Shown here: positions 44,712 through 58,079 of the stretch, piece after piece
Numbering within the stretch: the first letter of the stretch is position 1
Layout: every line of letters starts with the position of its first letter
Source of the DNA: Platycnemis pennipes
Lineage: Eukaryota > Arthropoda > Insecta > Odonata > Platycnemididae
Direction: 5' to 3'
Length of the DNA: 64,000 nucleotides
Assembly: GCA_933228895.1 (NCBI GenBank)
Contig: OW121855.1
Coordinates: 42,732,698 to 42,796,697, forward strand
Position numbers and translations under genes: made by a program
Notes under the pieces: generated by a model
Told to the model about the DNA's origin: nothing
The model's input: only the letters and a program-made list of their open reading frames with translations
Database searches by the model: none

Positions 44712-45475
44712 AAAATCATTATCATCGGTCAGCAATTCAAAGATCGGTTTGTCGCAGCCCTCCACTCGATTCTTCTATCGGCCAACCTCTTCATATTAAC
44801 GTAATTTTTCTCTTTTACATCCTTTACAACTTTTTCCACATATCTCATACGAGGCTTGCGTTGTCCATTCTTCCCGCTCACTTTTCCCTCAACGATTGTC
44901 TTCATCAGGCTATCGTACCTTGATTAAGTTGCCCCGTCTTCTTTTTAGGGTTTTCAGTAGACTTCTCTTTTCTTCCATTCATCTTAAGACTTCTTCGTTT
45001 GTCACTCGGTCGATCCATTTAATCTTCATCATGCTTCAGTAGCATCACATTTTAAATGCTTCCAGTCTTGACTTCTCTGCTGCTGTTATCGTCCATGCTT
45101 CGCTGCTATATAGTAGCATGCTCCAGATGTGTGTTCTAATGAAATGTTTCTTCACTTCCACGCTTGTATTGCAGCTGTAAGCGGCATCTTCTTTTGGTAA
45201 AATGCCCTTTTCGCCTGGGCATTTCTACTGACAATTTATCTTTTGCTTCGTCCATCGTTGGTTAATCGGCTTCCTAGTTAACAGTAACTTCCACCTACAC
45301 AAGTTTTTGTTTTCCTAGTTTGACCTTGGTTCTGGCTTCTTTTCTCCTAATGCATACCAATCAATACCTTAGTCTTCTTTTTATTGATCTTCGGATGATA
45401 TCTGGCCAATATCCTTTCCATATTTCCAAGTGTCTTCTTTAAATCTCAGAATTTTAAAAATGAATTCCATTATTC
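44712..45475 (-). mobile_element. LINE remnant (endonuclease-RT family, C-terminal half)
   Basis: The minus strand reads LGNMERILARYHPKINKKKT, NDGRSKR, a decayed LLYSSEAWTITAAEKSR and IDRVTNEEVLR, then a 3' part nearly identical to 55450-55620. It ends by GACCGATGATAATGAT. Several frameshifts and stops are present. It abuts the gypsy 3' LTR by about 80 bases. Confidence 0.8.
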
Positions 45476-48400
45476 ATCGTACTAAGTACTATAATTTTTA
45501 TCGCGTGAAAAACAACTTCATCCGTACGAGTATCTTGAGTTGCAAGCCCGTGTGCCTGTACCTACCAAGATGGCCGCTGGCTTCTTAAATCACCTGCAAT
45601 GCCTCCACCAGTGCATTCTAACCTCCGTGGTTATGATGATGCACTATCGTCAGGGGGGGGGGGGAAATCTAGCCTCCAGTTACGTTGGGAGAAAGATACA
45701 TTATATGAATGATGGTGGATGATAATGGTGGTGGATAAATTATAGCAGAAATAAATAAGACCGTCATGAATAACATTTATTATCATTCACCAAAAAGAGA
45801 GAGCTCGTATGAGTGCTAAGTAATGTAGCGTGGAGTCCGGAGAGTGATACATAGCGTTAATAAGGGTAGGGTTGAATGAAGTGGAAAATCAGCGTTACCT
45901 ACGTAATATATGGATGGTCATTATGTCTTGGGTTCAAATCTCACTTCGGTTGTGGATGCTTTGACATTGAAGTGACAACGTAGAGTATCTCCGCCGTTGG
46001 ATGACGTCAGTGGTATCCGATGTCCAATGATTACTCTTCATAGCTTGGAATTCTCATGTTTTTTGCCTTATTTATGCATGTACATGTATTCCCCACTGAA
46101 CTATACATTTAATTCTACCTCTCTCTACTGCGTACATGCATTGGCTTTTTAGGCCGTTGAAATATTTTCCATCATTCCACATGCAACCAGCGTCGCTCTT
46201 TCATTCCTGAGGTCTTGAGTCTCCTCCGAGTTCCACTCCACGAGTTTAGTCACGAGGGCTCCTGTTTTCCAATTATCATGGGAATAACTTGATTGACATC
46301 TTTATTCATTTTCCATTACATGATGTGTAGCTTCCCGTCAATCGGTCAAATTTTCAATCATGAGCTGGAAAAATATATTAATATTATATGCTTTTTTGAT
46401 GAAAAACTTATCGCAGAAACCACAAATACTTATTCGTGTGGGTTGTAATTCCCGTGCGATAAGGGCTGCAAGCATCAATCCATAATGCTTTTTCACATCC
46501 TCGTCTTTTTATGCTGCCAAGTTCCATCGAACTGCTTCTCTGTCGGAACGACCTCTGGTATTAGATGTCGCATATATAATCACGCGCAGGATTGCAAAGA
46601 TGCGTTTCGCAATCTACGTGGCTACCGAGACGTATCATAGTTCTGCACGTCTCCTCAGTCAATCGTCATAAGTGGCTCTCGCTGGCATTTCTTTTTTGCC
46701 TGAGCTTCAGAGTTCAAGGCTTGAAAATCGAAGAATTTCCATGAGCCTAGAGGGGAATGCCAAGGCACGGAAGCCGTGGATATTAGCCCGAGGCAAAGGC
46801 GGAACCCGGACAAATAGCCAGATAGGTATGGGCTCTTTTTTTCCTCGAAGGGGTTATTTCGCAATATTTTCCGAGCTCAAATACTCAGAAATCTTGACTT
46901 CTACCGTATTCGCTTTGTTTGTAGTCCCTTGAGTCTTAAATTAGTGGCTCTGTTTTTGGTCCAGCACCCAGCCTGAAGAAAAATAGAATCAAAACGTGCT
47001 ACGTACATTTTCATAGAAAAGTTAGTAGGAAACTCTTCCCCTCGAGTTTTGGAATGTTAACGCAGTTGGACGAGCGTAAAAGGAAAGAATAACTAAAGTT
47101 ATAAGTTGGAGAATCGTGCCAACGAAATAATCGTTTACAAATACAACTGAAAACAACAACTTTAATTCAGTATAATGAGAAAATATTGGTGAGGAGCCAT
47201 TAATGGATGCGTTAATTAATTGATTCCATTAATGCGTTGTGTAATCCAGAAACATGGACTTCAAGGAAAGAGAGTGAAAATACAAAGGTAACATTCGAGA
47301 AGTGGGCCTGGAGAGGGCCGTAGAAATTACATGAACGGAAAGAAAGTCGAAAGAGTGCTTGATGGGTATGGTGGCGGAGGAAAGACGTTTTTTTAGAAGA
47401 AATGAGGAAATAGCCGAACAGGTGAATTCGAGAGGTAATACGGAGCAGTGAGATGTATAAGGTCAAATCGAAGGGAGAATGCTAAGTTCTTGAGGGAGCG
47501 TGTGGTAGAGAATTGGCAACCATAATGGTCTGAGGATAGGTGGGAAATATGCCAAGGTGAGGATGAAGAGGTGTGTTATGTAGCGGAAAATATGTAAGTT
47601 CTCACTGTCCATTTAAACTGAACCCAATCGGTAAAACATATGCATCAAATAATTTCCGCAACTAAGAAGCACGTCGTATGTTGCTCGAAGACTGCGAGAG
47701 TTAATGTATTCCTTGGAAATTGCCTGTTGCTTCCCAGTTCCTCAGCATAGGGACGTTGTGGGAAGTAAAGACTGAAAGAAACATCATATTGCTGAAACTG
47801 AAAGCATTGGCTTTATATGTTGGTAGCCCTATTATTAGGCGGAATTACGATTCTATTTTCATTTTTCTATTCCTCTTAAGAAGATAATTCTTAGTTTTCC
47901 TCCGTATGGATATATCTTCAGATGCCACAGTATGTTGAAGGGTCAGTTAGCTCTCTTGTGGATGTGTTTTTAACATTAATGGCAGTCTCATCGGCTGGGC
48001 AGAATTTGAAGTCCTAGATAATTGTTTGAGTTCCGTAGGGCCAAGCATGAGGTATAAGGGAAGTGCCCGAAATGTTTGAAAACTTGCATTGGAGGAATAA
48101 GCATTCTGGAATCTTTTCTGCTTGCAAAAATCCAATCATGACCAGTAATGACTTATAAGAATGCTAATCTTTCTAGTGTGAGACCAATAACTGCAGATGC
48201 ATATCTATGTCAGCAGGGCAGGAAGAAACGAAAATAATTCCTAATAAATTGACTTAAGCTTCCTTCTGTCATTTATCATTTTCTCCACCTTTTCTATCTT
48301 CATACCGCCAATTTCCTTCTTCCCCTGATATATTTAGATTTTATTCCTACGTCATAAGCTTGGTTACATGTTAAAAATGGTATAGTATTCATAACAATCT

Positions 48401-50579
48401 GCTTTTCTGATGATTTTTACATTTTATTTCTTCATGATCTTTAGTGTCGATCATATAAATACCTAAATGTGCATTACTGTTTTTCTATCGTAACTCCTCC
48501 CTTTATCTTCGTACAGTATGCCTTTGTTTTATTTTTCTAATACTGTCTAAGTGATACCTAAAATAAAGTAGTTAGGTAATTTAATAATCTCCGGCTTCCG
48601 TTAGACAATTTACTAATACGGCCTCTCATTAATTCCTCCAGGCACCTTTATTCCTGTATCAATTTCCTACTACGCCCCTTGCGCCATTTCCTCCCGTGTA
48701 ATGTGGAAAATTAGGGCGATGACCGACGGCTTGTCCTCCACACCCTACCTGTTATTATCCATCGAGTTTTGTACGTGCGTGCAATATAATTTCAGTGCGG
48801 TTTTTGGCACCTGAGGAGTTTCAAAAAAGAAAGAAGTGATGAAAATTGTTTCTTCGTCCCTTATTTTTTAGGGGGAAAATCAATAATTATTTATTTCCAA
48901 GTTTTTTCTATCCGATACAACTGTTTCTCCGTGTGGTTTCGCGGGTTTTCTCTTTCTTGTTTTAAAAATGACCACCGAGACTCGTGGGTCGCTGGCTGCT
49001 TGGTGTTTACGTAGACACTTTTCAGGAAGAAGTTAGATGAGATGACTGAAGTGAAAAATGCTCGTAGTATTTGAGTACCAAGTGAACGCACCGTACTAAT
49101 GCAGTCAAGCATGTAAGTGAGGCTGCTAATGGGAAATAAGGAGCAGTATTTGCTAAATGACACGAGGAGTGAGGAAAAGGGTAGGTTTTGACTGGGTGAA
49201 TGAATATAAGATCTTTTCGGGACTGTAAATGGACATAGACGAATACTATCACCTTTAAATGGAACATCATTCCTAGTCCCAGTTCCTCACGGGACAGATA
49301 ATCCGATTCATTTAACTTCGATAAAATCTTTTTTAAGCGTTTTAACCTATTCCTTAGTACCGCTCACTCTGTTGAAACAAAGTTTTTGTCAAGTTATCTG
49401 ATTCTTAGCCTTTTATTTCTGATAAAAGGGACTTCAGAACTTAAGTTCCTTGCTGATAAAAGGGACTTCAGAACCTAAGTTAGAAATTTCTACGATGGTG
49501 AGAGCTACTATGCTACAACTGCGTACATATTTTTATTTGCATCCACATAGAATCACATGGGGAAAGGGAAATAAGAGCGTAAAGAACTTGACTCGCTCAG
49601 ATTTTATTGAATTCCATATGTTTTTAATAGAACGCTATTATTTTTACTTTCCTCGCACAAAAATGAATTTACGAGGCTAAAGTTTCATTCTTCATTATTT
49701 GCCGTTATAAAATGTTTTCAGTGTGGAGTGAAAGTAATTCGCTAGTTGCTGTGCTCGCAACATTTCTTTTTATTGATACCATCATTGCAAATGGTCATCG
49801 AAACTTGGATTATTTCATTTCTTTCCATCCCCTCTCGTGTCACTTTTATTCAAGTGCCATAATTTGCTTTGCCTATCTAATCCGGTGTACTATTCTTCTT
49901 TAGTTATTCCTCAATTTTACTTTAACAAAGACCTTCACGAAAGCATCGTGCCTCAAAATGATACGCTTAATGTGTGCTTGATGAATTAATCTTCCTTACG
50001 AAGTTGCCATTGAACTTCATCCTCCCATTCGTGTAAATTCTTCAGTTGATTCTTTAATGAATATATTTTCATTTGAAGGAACGGATTTATTTCCCATAAC
50101 ACACCCAGGAGTGATTCACGTAAGTCTTTTCCTCTCAGAAATAATATCTTTACTATTTCGTACTTAAAATAATCATAAAAATAAACGTATTTATTTCGTC
50201 TTAATTGAAAGGTTACATTCATCCCTATCTCCGAGATGTAGCGTCTCCTCTTTATTCAGGGTCATAATTGCTCGCAGAAAACAATTTCTATCATAACGAT
50301 ATTAAAAATATTGGAATGGCATGGTAAGTAGATCTTTTGATTGCTTGCTAAGAAGGAATCATTGAAATTTTGTTCAGTGTCAACTGAAACATGAGAGAAA
50401 AAGGTCCCTGAATTTTTGAGTAGCTTTTTGGAAATGTATGCGAACTGCAAGATACTTCTTGGCAGACATGAATTTACACGGATCCATAGAATTATAGATA
50501 GTCTTGGATTTTTAGGTGCTCCAACTGCTGAGTTTCTATCACACTGTCTAACTTAAGATACTAATCCTGAGACAAGTAC
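45476..50579. other. Noncoding DNA, upstream of the Ig gene
   Basis: No conserved exon was recognised on either strand. A G-run lies at about 45651. A GGGTTCAAATC block near 45941 could be a decayed SINE B box. CpG is clearly more frequent than in the first 45 kb. Confidence 0.4.
49419..49486. repeat. 34-bp tandem duplication
   Basis: CTGATAAAAGGGACTTCAGA and following bases occur twice with period 34 and one substitution. Confidence 0.9.
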
Positions 50580-50670
50580 AGCATCCATGTCGTGGGAGGA
50601 ATACGAAACAGCGTCCGTTGGGTTGTCAGGACAGGGAGTTACCGACTTCGCTACCGCGGCCGACTCGCGA
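50580..50670 (-). mobile_element. tRNA-like SINE head, family 4
   Basis: The minus strand reads GCGGTAGCGAAGTCGGTAAC (A box), a CCCTGTCCTGACAACC middle and GTTTCGTATTCCTCCC (decayed B box). Only the head is recognisable. Confidence 0.55.
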
Positions 50671-53349
50671 ATTCATGTTTTAGGAAATAGGAAGACTGGT
50701 AACGCACGGAAAATTTCATGTTATACCGTTACGACTATCTCATACAGTTGAATTGTTGCTGTGAGACACCTTGAAAATCACATAATCCGTTGAAATATTG
50801 GCCGGTGGTGGCATTAAATTGTGTTGATGATATTATTTTCAAGTATTTCTTTCTTTTTCCATATACTAGAGTTCCACAGAGTTATGGCGGAAATTATACG
50901 TAATACTCCAACTAACAATTAAAAACTTACATTAAACATTAAGCGTGTATAATTTAAAAATGTGGCCTTTGCCTGTTGATTGCCATTAATAGGGTCAAAA
51001 CAACTATTGCATAATAATGCCAGGTATTACTAACTTCAGTGTTTTAAATATGCCAAAATACTCTTGTAGAAACTTTTAAATGGCTCATTTTCCACTCGTG
51101 AATACATTTATCTAGTTAGTTTTGGTGTTGGTTTCATTTATCCTCGGTGAGATTTTGTGTTACAGATCAGTACTTTCGATTGTCTTCATTCGGCGTACAT
51201 CTCAAACCTTCGCCGCATTGGCCTGCAATCGGATTGCAGTTTATCAGGCGAAATAATGGCGAAGCACCACCACAGACGTAATTAGCTTATTTGGAAAGTG
51301 TTCGCTGCAACATTCGTGTAAGCCCGGGGAGCGCGGCGATCAGCGGCCGCCTTGTGGCCTATGAGATGTTAATTAGACCTCACTTGAGAGCTTGGCGTTA
51401 TCTTTAATTCAAGTTTCGCAAGCTATTTCATTTTTTGGGCGTTGCTTATATTTTATAGAATTTCCAGCATAAAAATAAGAGCTTATTTAGATTACATTAA
51501 TCGCAGGAGCATGTAATCTTAAGAAACAATAATCGTAAAAAGAAGAACGCGAACAAAATGAAGTTCTTTTTTGTCGCCTTTATCATGCTTTAGATCTTTA
51601 ATGATCATCTCGAGATCTACTAAGTGTCCCCTTGTATCATATCGTAGGTGCAATATCTATGCTGATACCTTATAGATTGTATTCAGCCATTTTTACACGT
51701 GTCTGAACACATTTTGTCCAGGACTCCGTATATTCACAATCACACTATGTAAGTACTCTATACCTTCGTGTTGGACTAAAAACATCTTAGAATTTAGCTA
51801 TTGAAGTTGATAAACTCTTGAGCGAACGTTGAGCGAGGACCTGAAGTGGAGTGGAATAGCTGTTTCTTTGGGGAGAAGCAAAATAGTTAACGATCTTTTA
51901 GCAGTTCTTGGATATAAGGTTATAGCAGTAAGGAGTAAAGGAGCATTACCTAATATTATTCACAAGCTGTGCATATATTTAATACTTATTTCCCTCAATG
52001 ACATACGTCTTAAGAAAGTTCAAAAATATTCTTAAGTGTATCAATCTTTAAAATCGAAGTATGAACTCTTGAGTCTCGGGGGTACCTATTCCTAATTTCC
52101 ATAACGTTATCCTTGCGATCTTAACTCTCAAGAGACTTTTAGGTTTGAAATTTTCATACTTTACACTTGAGTTTAGCTATTTATTGGCAAGTGCAGTTTT
52201 ATTTAAGATGTATAAGGTCCAACTTACATTCCTCGTGACTTATGCACTCTACTTCCTACTGCTGGGAAGTTGTTCAGTGAAAAGTATTTCCGATGCTTGC
52301 AATCTCTTATCAGTGGAGTTGTGCTGAGAGATGGCGAGTAATTAATGGGAGAAATGGGCCCAAAAAGTGAAACCTCTCGCCTGACCTCATCACGAAGTCA
52401 TAGCTCGATTTTCTCTTCAGTGGGACTTCGGACTCGAGGCTATTTACTCTGCCTATTGGATGCCTACATACTTAAAGAGCTCGGGGTGTAGGGTGAGAGA
52501 GAATTTGCTAATTGAGGGAGAGAACCTACTACTGCCGTCATCAGTCCCTGCTCTAAATAACTCAAAGAGAGGATGGCTGCAAGCGAACTGTGCGTTTTTC
52601 GGATGAATTAGTTATTAGACTCTGTCGACGCCGATGCTCAGGAATGTCGAAAGCCTCACTGAATAAGGTTTTAAGACAGATTCTAGGTTTTCCAGCTAGG
52701 AAAATGATGCACATTTTATGTTACTGTATTAAAAAAATCCGACTATTGCCAAAACACTCTGGGATTTATTCAGACTAGACATCACAACTTTCCACTAACT
52801 GTCCAGATGTAACAATTTATTGTCTTTGCCGAAAAATGCACCTAATGCCCTATATTTAATGCAAACTAACGGTAACCACCGAAACTGAACATGACTGCCA
52901 ACTAACAGAGGTAACTAAAACCGATTGTTATTTGGTGTCCTTCCTATCCTTCTTCTAGTAGGGGTCATTAGTATCTTCTCCCGCAGAGATATTATGGATG
53001 GATATTGTGGACATGCATGGATTTTAATGGAGGGAAGTTTGGCGCGACTGAAGCACTTATCTCGCATGTTTTGAATGTGTATACTTCCCAGCGGTATGAT
53101 TCTTTTTCACTAAAATTCCTCGAATCAACGAGGTACTCCGTTAATTAGATCCGTCATCGAGAAAAAATCTAACGGTTTCGGGTCCGGCGGCCTAGCAAGT
53201 ATGTAATTCGTCGACTCCAACTCTCGTTGGCCAGTCCTTCCCTTTGCAAATCCGTATTTTCGGTAACCACTAGCTTACACTATTTTTTGCGCTTGATCCT
53301 GCCTTTCAGCACCACATTGAGTGTAAACCATGTACTGAGAAACTGTGAG
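50671..53349. other. Noncoding DNA with a CpG-rich core
   Basis: Around 51180-51370 there is a GC- and CpG-rich patch (AGCGCGGCGATCAGCGGCCG) next to GTTAATTAGAC and GTAATTAGC words, the look of a regulatory block. No coding exon was recognised. Confidence 0.35.
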
Positions 53350-53440
53350 TGTGTTGCCAGGGGCGTAACAACGGGGGGAGGGGGGCATTGCCCCCTCCAA
53401 GCACGATTGTGGGGGGGTCTAGCCCCCCCCCTCATAAATC
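53350..53440. repeat. CAGGGGCGTAAC repeat remnant
   Basis: GCCAGGGGCGTAACAACGGG followed by GGGGGCATTGCCCCCT and a further GGGGG/CCCCC pair. It resembles the end of a common invertebrate DNA-transposon-derived repeat. Its limits are uncertain. Confidence 0.4.
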
Positions 53441-54905
53441 AGAGATTTTTGCTCACTTTTTAATTAAAACTGCCCTATTTGTAAAATTATTTGCGCCTTC
53501 ATCCCTAACGACTCCGCTCTGATTTTGAACGCTGCACAAAATTGGTACTGTGTATTAGTTATTATTTATTGCAGTAGTATTTCAATGTTTTTTTAACGGT
53601 TTGAGCGAAATTTGATGTGCACACTCTTGGGATTTCTGATGGGAATACTGGATGTACGAGAAAAATATTACCTGGCATTTCAAAAAAATCAATTTTATCT
53701 CGCAATGTCTCACTATAGGTTATTGCAGCTCTTCTCGCGTAGTTTATTTACATACGACATTTTTCTCCGTTTTCGTGTTTACCATAAATTCTCTCATTTG
53801 TCAATACCTATTGTATGATATTTATATTTAGTGTCCCTTTCATCCTTATTCATCCTTTTTCAATGACTTCCATTCATTGTCAGTCAATTTTTATAATAAT
53901 TTAAATCCTCAAACTTCTCTATAAGGCATATCAAAAGCCTCTCATCCACGTTTATTCCCATTCCTTAACGTTTCGCTGCAGTATACCTTCGAGATCCACT
54001 TCTGGGTCTTCACCATCCTTTTTCCCTTTTACTAGAGAACCATTGTCCTCTATTTTGTCATCAATACCTCTTAATACCAATTTTTTCTCAGACTCTAAAA
54101 TATTTTTGCCGTAGTCCATTTTCGTCCAGCTGGAAAAATACTCGAAACGATTCATCCACTTCTGACTTTCGCAGTGTCCTCCTGTATAATTCTCAAAGCA
54201 AACTCTACTTCTTGTTTCAATGCGATGAACGACGTAATATTTAGATTTACGTTATGACTTCTATTTCCTAATTCTTGGCAAATAAAAAATATTTTTATTA
54301 ATATTACTGAATAACATATTATAAATTTAAAAAGAACATAAGCCAAAACCTTTTATGGGCGCGGACTTAGTACAGCGTTGTGTATATAAGGAATACCGTA
54401 AAAAGGTTGCAATTGCTAAGTTTTCAAAAGAAAATTTATCCTCCTTGACCGAGACTAGTCTCGATTTTTTCCCTGTGGAAAATCTGCTGTTGTGTATACC
54501 ATTGGGTAACTCCATTACGTGTTTGCGGATAGTTCGCAATCTTTGATTTTATAAAAATATTATATTTAACGGGGTTGTAGCCCTAATTTATTCCATAATA
54601 TCATCAGTAACTTAAGCATCCACTTCCACCACTGTCCCTAAAGAAAAGTTTATGCTCAGCATTATAAGTTTGAATGATTTATAAAATTTCAGCAGTTTAA
54701 TGGGCAAACGTTGTCTCTATAAATGTACACGATCGGAAAAATGAGCTAAAACCCACGAATTTCGTAGATTGAAAGCTTGTTATTTTTAGTATTTTCTACA
54801 TGGTTGCTGGAAGGTATTGGAAGTTTGTAATGCTGGCAAATGAATTTTTACGGTAAATATTGTTGTTTTTGCTTAGTAGTAAATGATTGGATGATTATAT
54901 AAATG
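53441..54905. other. Noncoding DNA
   Basis: Only short open frames without recognised domains. Confidence 0.5.
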
Positions 54906-55075
54906 TCCGGCGTCGTTGTTTTTTTGGGTAAACCCGCGTCACAGTATAAAAATGACCAACAGTTTCGTCTCCGCTGCTGGAGACTTCCTCAGGGTACGTC
55001 TCCAGCAGCAGAGACGAAACTGTTGGTCATTTTTATACTGTGTCGCGGGTTTACCCAAAAAACAACGACGCCGGA
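54906..55075. mobile_element. 170-bp near-perfect foldback
   Basis: Arms 54906-54984 and 54998-55075 are reverse complements with only a few differences, around a 13-base loop. Near the loop each arm contains GTCTCC-GCTGCT-GGAGAC-type sub-hairpins next to GAAAC. It is probably an inverted double insertion of a retroelement end, as for 21327-21506. Neither strand encodes a convincing protein. Confidence 0.9.
54954..54992 (-). ncRNA. Hammerhead-like core in the foldback (candidate)
   Basis: On the minus strand: CTGAGGA (54992-54986), one extra A, stem GTCTCC-AGCAGC-GGAGAC (54984-54967), GAAAC, then TGTTG and GTC (54956-54954). The boxes are CUGANGA and GAAA, and GUC is the classic cleavage triplet. 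The extra base before stem II is the same irregularity as at 21391. Confidence 0.3.
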
Positions 55076-55189
55076 TATCATGAACCGAGAAAGTTTTAAC
55101 GAATTAATGATTACATAAATGTTTAATCGACTGCACCCTCTCTGATCTGTGGGTATTTTCTTGTTTGTTTGTTTTTGCTTACCTCTAGT

Positions 55190-55650
55190 ATTCAATTGAG
55201 GGAAAATTTCATTAGAACATACAAATGGAGCATTCTACTATATGGCAGCGAAGAATGGACAATAACAGCAGCGGAGAAGTCCAGGCTGGAAATATTTGAA
55301 ATGTGGTGCTACCGAAGAATGATGAAGATAAAATGTATCGATCGAGAAACAAACGAAGAAGTATTAAGAGGAGTGGGAGAGAAGAGATGTGTACCGAAAA
55401 CCTTAAAAAGAAGACGGGACAAAGTAATAGGCCACATCTTTAGACACGATAGCCTGATCAAGGCAATCGTTGAGGGAAAAGTGAGCGGGAAGAATGGACA
55501 ACGCAAGCCTCGTATGAGATATGTGGAAAAAGTTGTGAAGGATGTAGAAGAGAAAGATTACGTTAATATGAAGAGGTTGACCGATAGAAGAATTGAGGGG
55601 AGGGCTGCGATAAACCATTCCTAGGATTGTTGACCGATGATGATATTATT
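55190..55650 (+). mobile_element. LINE C-terminal region, best-preserved copy
   Basis: Open frame with TYKWSILLYGSEEWTITAAE, IFEMWCYRRMMKI, DRETNEEVLRGVGEKR, VIGHIFRHDSLIKAIVEGK and RKPRMRYVEKVVKD, typical of the C-terminal extension of arthropod endonuclease-reverse transcriptases. A stop near 55622 is followed by GTTGACCGATGATGAT. The 5' part is missing. It is the inverted counterpart of 44712-45230. Confidence 0.85.
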
Positions 55651-57164
55651 CATTTTTCTGTAGTGCCGAAAACGTAAGTTTAGGGAAATCCATTAAAAAG
55701 TCAGTAATATAACTCATTCTCTATTTTATACAGCATTAGTAATCTTTTTAAACCTAGTTTTCCGTCACAGTTTCACTATCTGAGCATAATGGTTTTTCTT
55801 ATTTGAGGAACTTGTCTTCATTATTTTATTTTCAATGAGGTGGGAATACAGTCCAGAATCCTTGAATTAATATTATTAAGCTTATACTTAGTACAAGGAA
55901 TTTGTTTGCATTCGGCTCCATAAACTTTTTAATTATAAATCACTGAGATAAGTTGAGAATTTCCCGACGATTCTACTCAGTTAAATTGTGCGGAACAAAA
56001 ACAAATCTTCTTTATTTTTACGTTTTTTTATATAAACATCTCAATCAATCGAAACTCTGCATGATAGAGTTTCTCTCATTGGGTAAGATTAAATTGACAC
56101 CTTGAAGAGAGTATTCGGGGAAATGTTAAATGGCATGCCTAAAACATAAGATCTGCTACCTTATGTCGAGCCAATCTTATTGTAGGTTGTTGCGTAAATA
56201 TTTATTGTTATCTTAGCAGTTTTCCGAACTTTCTGAAGTTGATGAAAATTTCATGAATGATCAAAATTTAATGGCAGATATCGAATTTTTTTCACCAAAG
56301 CCAACATATAAACTAAATCAATCCAGTCTTCAACTTAGTACCATTGACCATAACACAATCTTCAGAAACATAAATTTTGGGTACTTTTTATGGTACTTAT
56401 CGAGGAAACATAATACAGCTAATGAAATGGCTACTCTCTTGTGGTGCTGTGAAAGTTGCCCTTAGTTTACCCCGTGCTTCAAAACGAGTTCTCCATAACC
56501 GTCCGATTTCCATTTCTTTGGAGGCTTGAGTTTGGCGAACGTCCACGAAGAAGATATATTTTTGTAAACGCGCCCAATTTTCAATTGGGTTTCGCCTTTC
56601 TAAAGGTCGAGAAACTCTAGTCAACCCGACAATTGAAACGTGAATGACGTGTGCCAAAGAATCTCGCAAGAACGGCGCGTAGAACTGAAGCGTCCACATT
56701 TTATTTGCCTACGGATAGTAAAATAAATTCAGTGGTCTCAGCAGGTCAACGACATGTTTGTTAACAGTAGGAAATCAACTATTTCCGGATCGTGCAGGAG
56801 TGCTTCTATGCCGGTTTCTTGTATTACTCCACTGGCGTTCCTGTCGACACATGTTGTTCACAGTGTAAGCATGAAGGAGAATAGCGATATTGACCTCTCT
56901 GTATTTAATCAATAGAATGACTTGGTAATTGGAGATATAAGGATGGATTTTCCATTGGTGAAGGAGTCTATCGATTTCTACTACAATTCACCCTTCTCAT
57001 TATGAGTATTGGTAGGTGTATAGATGGATATTTTTACTGGCAGCCCCTTATAGATTGGCAGCAGTTTTTAGTTCTATAACAGATTGCAGCTGTAGATAAC
57101 CATCTTAATTAATTTGATGACCAGGCAAAGAGGAATAAAATGATTTCCTTACTTCGTTTGTAAT
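55651..57164. other. Noncoding DNA
   Basis: Short open frames only; no domain was recognised. Confidence 0.5.
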
Positions 57165-57600
57165 TCATGAAAACTATACCTAGCTTTAGAAGGAAGCAGA
57201 AAGACCAGGAGCTAGAAGGAAATGATAGAATTGCGCTGGCGAACAAGGGCATTCTACCGACAGAAGAATCTATTATGTTTGAAAGTAAGGAACACTTCAA
57301 TAGAACTTACATCTTGAGTATGACCCTTTATGATAGTGAAACATGGAGAGTAATGGCTGTAAAAACGTCAAGACTGAAATTTGGAGATGTGGTGTTAGGT
57401 AGGAATAATGAATATATAATAAATGTATCGAGTGCTTCTAAGTAAGTTCTAAGAAGAGTGGGAAGCAGGAGGAGTCTGTTGAAAACTTTAAATAGAAGAT
57501 GGTACAGCCTAATCGGCCACACCCAGAGACATTATGCTCTGGTGAGACCATCAGTTGTCAAGAGACATTTAAATGGAAAGAATACTGCGTGAAGGTTTCT
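57165..57600 (+). mobile_element. LINE C-terminal remnant
   Basis: Decayed NRTYILSMTLYDSETWRVMA, KTSRLKFGDVVL and, in another frame, SLLKTLNRRWYSLIGHTQRH, aligning with 55190-55470. Divergence is high. Confidence 0.7.
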
Positions 57601-58079
57601 CGGGTCCTCCACCGGGCAGTAAATATCCTATTAAATAAAAAGATTAAATCGCTCATTCATTGCTACATGATTACTTCCTGAAATAAGCATTAATACGTGG
57701 ACCTGTATACGGCGAAGAACTTAGTTTAACTCCCAAGGTCAATTAGGTCAGACAGAAGAATTGACGGCGGAGAGTATATGTATCCCTGCTGAAATGAATT
57801 TTTATGTGATTCTTTAATTACCTCATCTAAAATTATTTTATAACTAATAAGTTAACTATTTCAAAGTTGGGTCGTTAATCCTAATAGGAAATTGCAAATG
57901 TTTTTAAAAATATTTCCAATTTCGTGTCATGGCTTTTCAATTCGAGATATTTTCGTGGTGTGTAGTAGATTTTACAGCCCTTCAACTGAATTTGGCATTG
58001 TCGTGTTGCCAATGCTATCTTTTTCAAGATTATTATTGATCTTGTAGGTATTGATTCCTTTTCAATAAACTTAACTATA

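Noticed and set aside
45925..45960. Another tRNA-type SINE
   Set aside because: Only a B-box-like GGGTTCAAATC is visible; no A box at the right distance.
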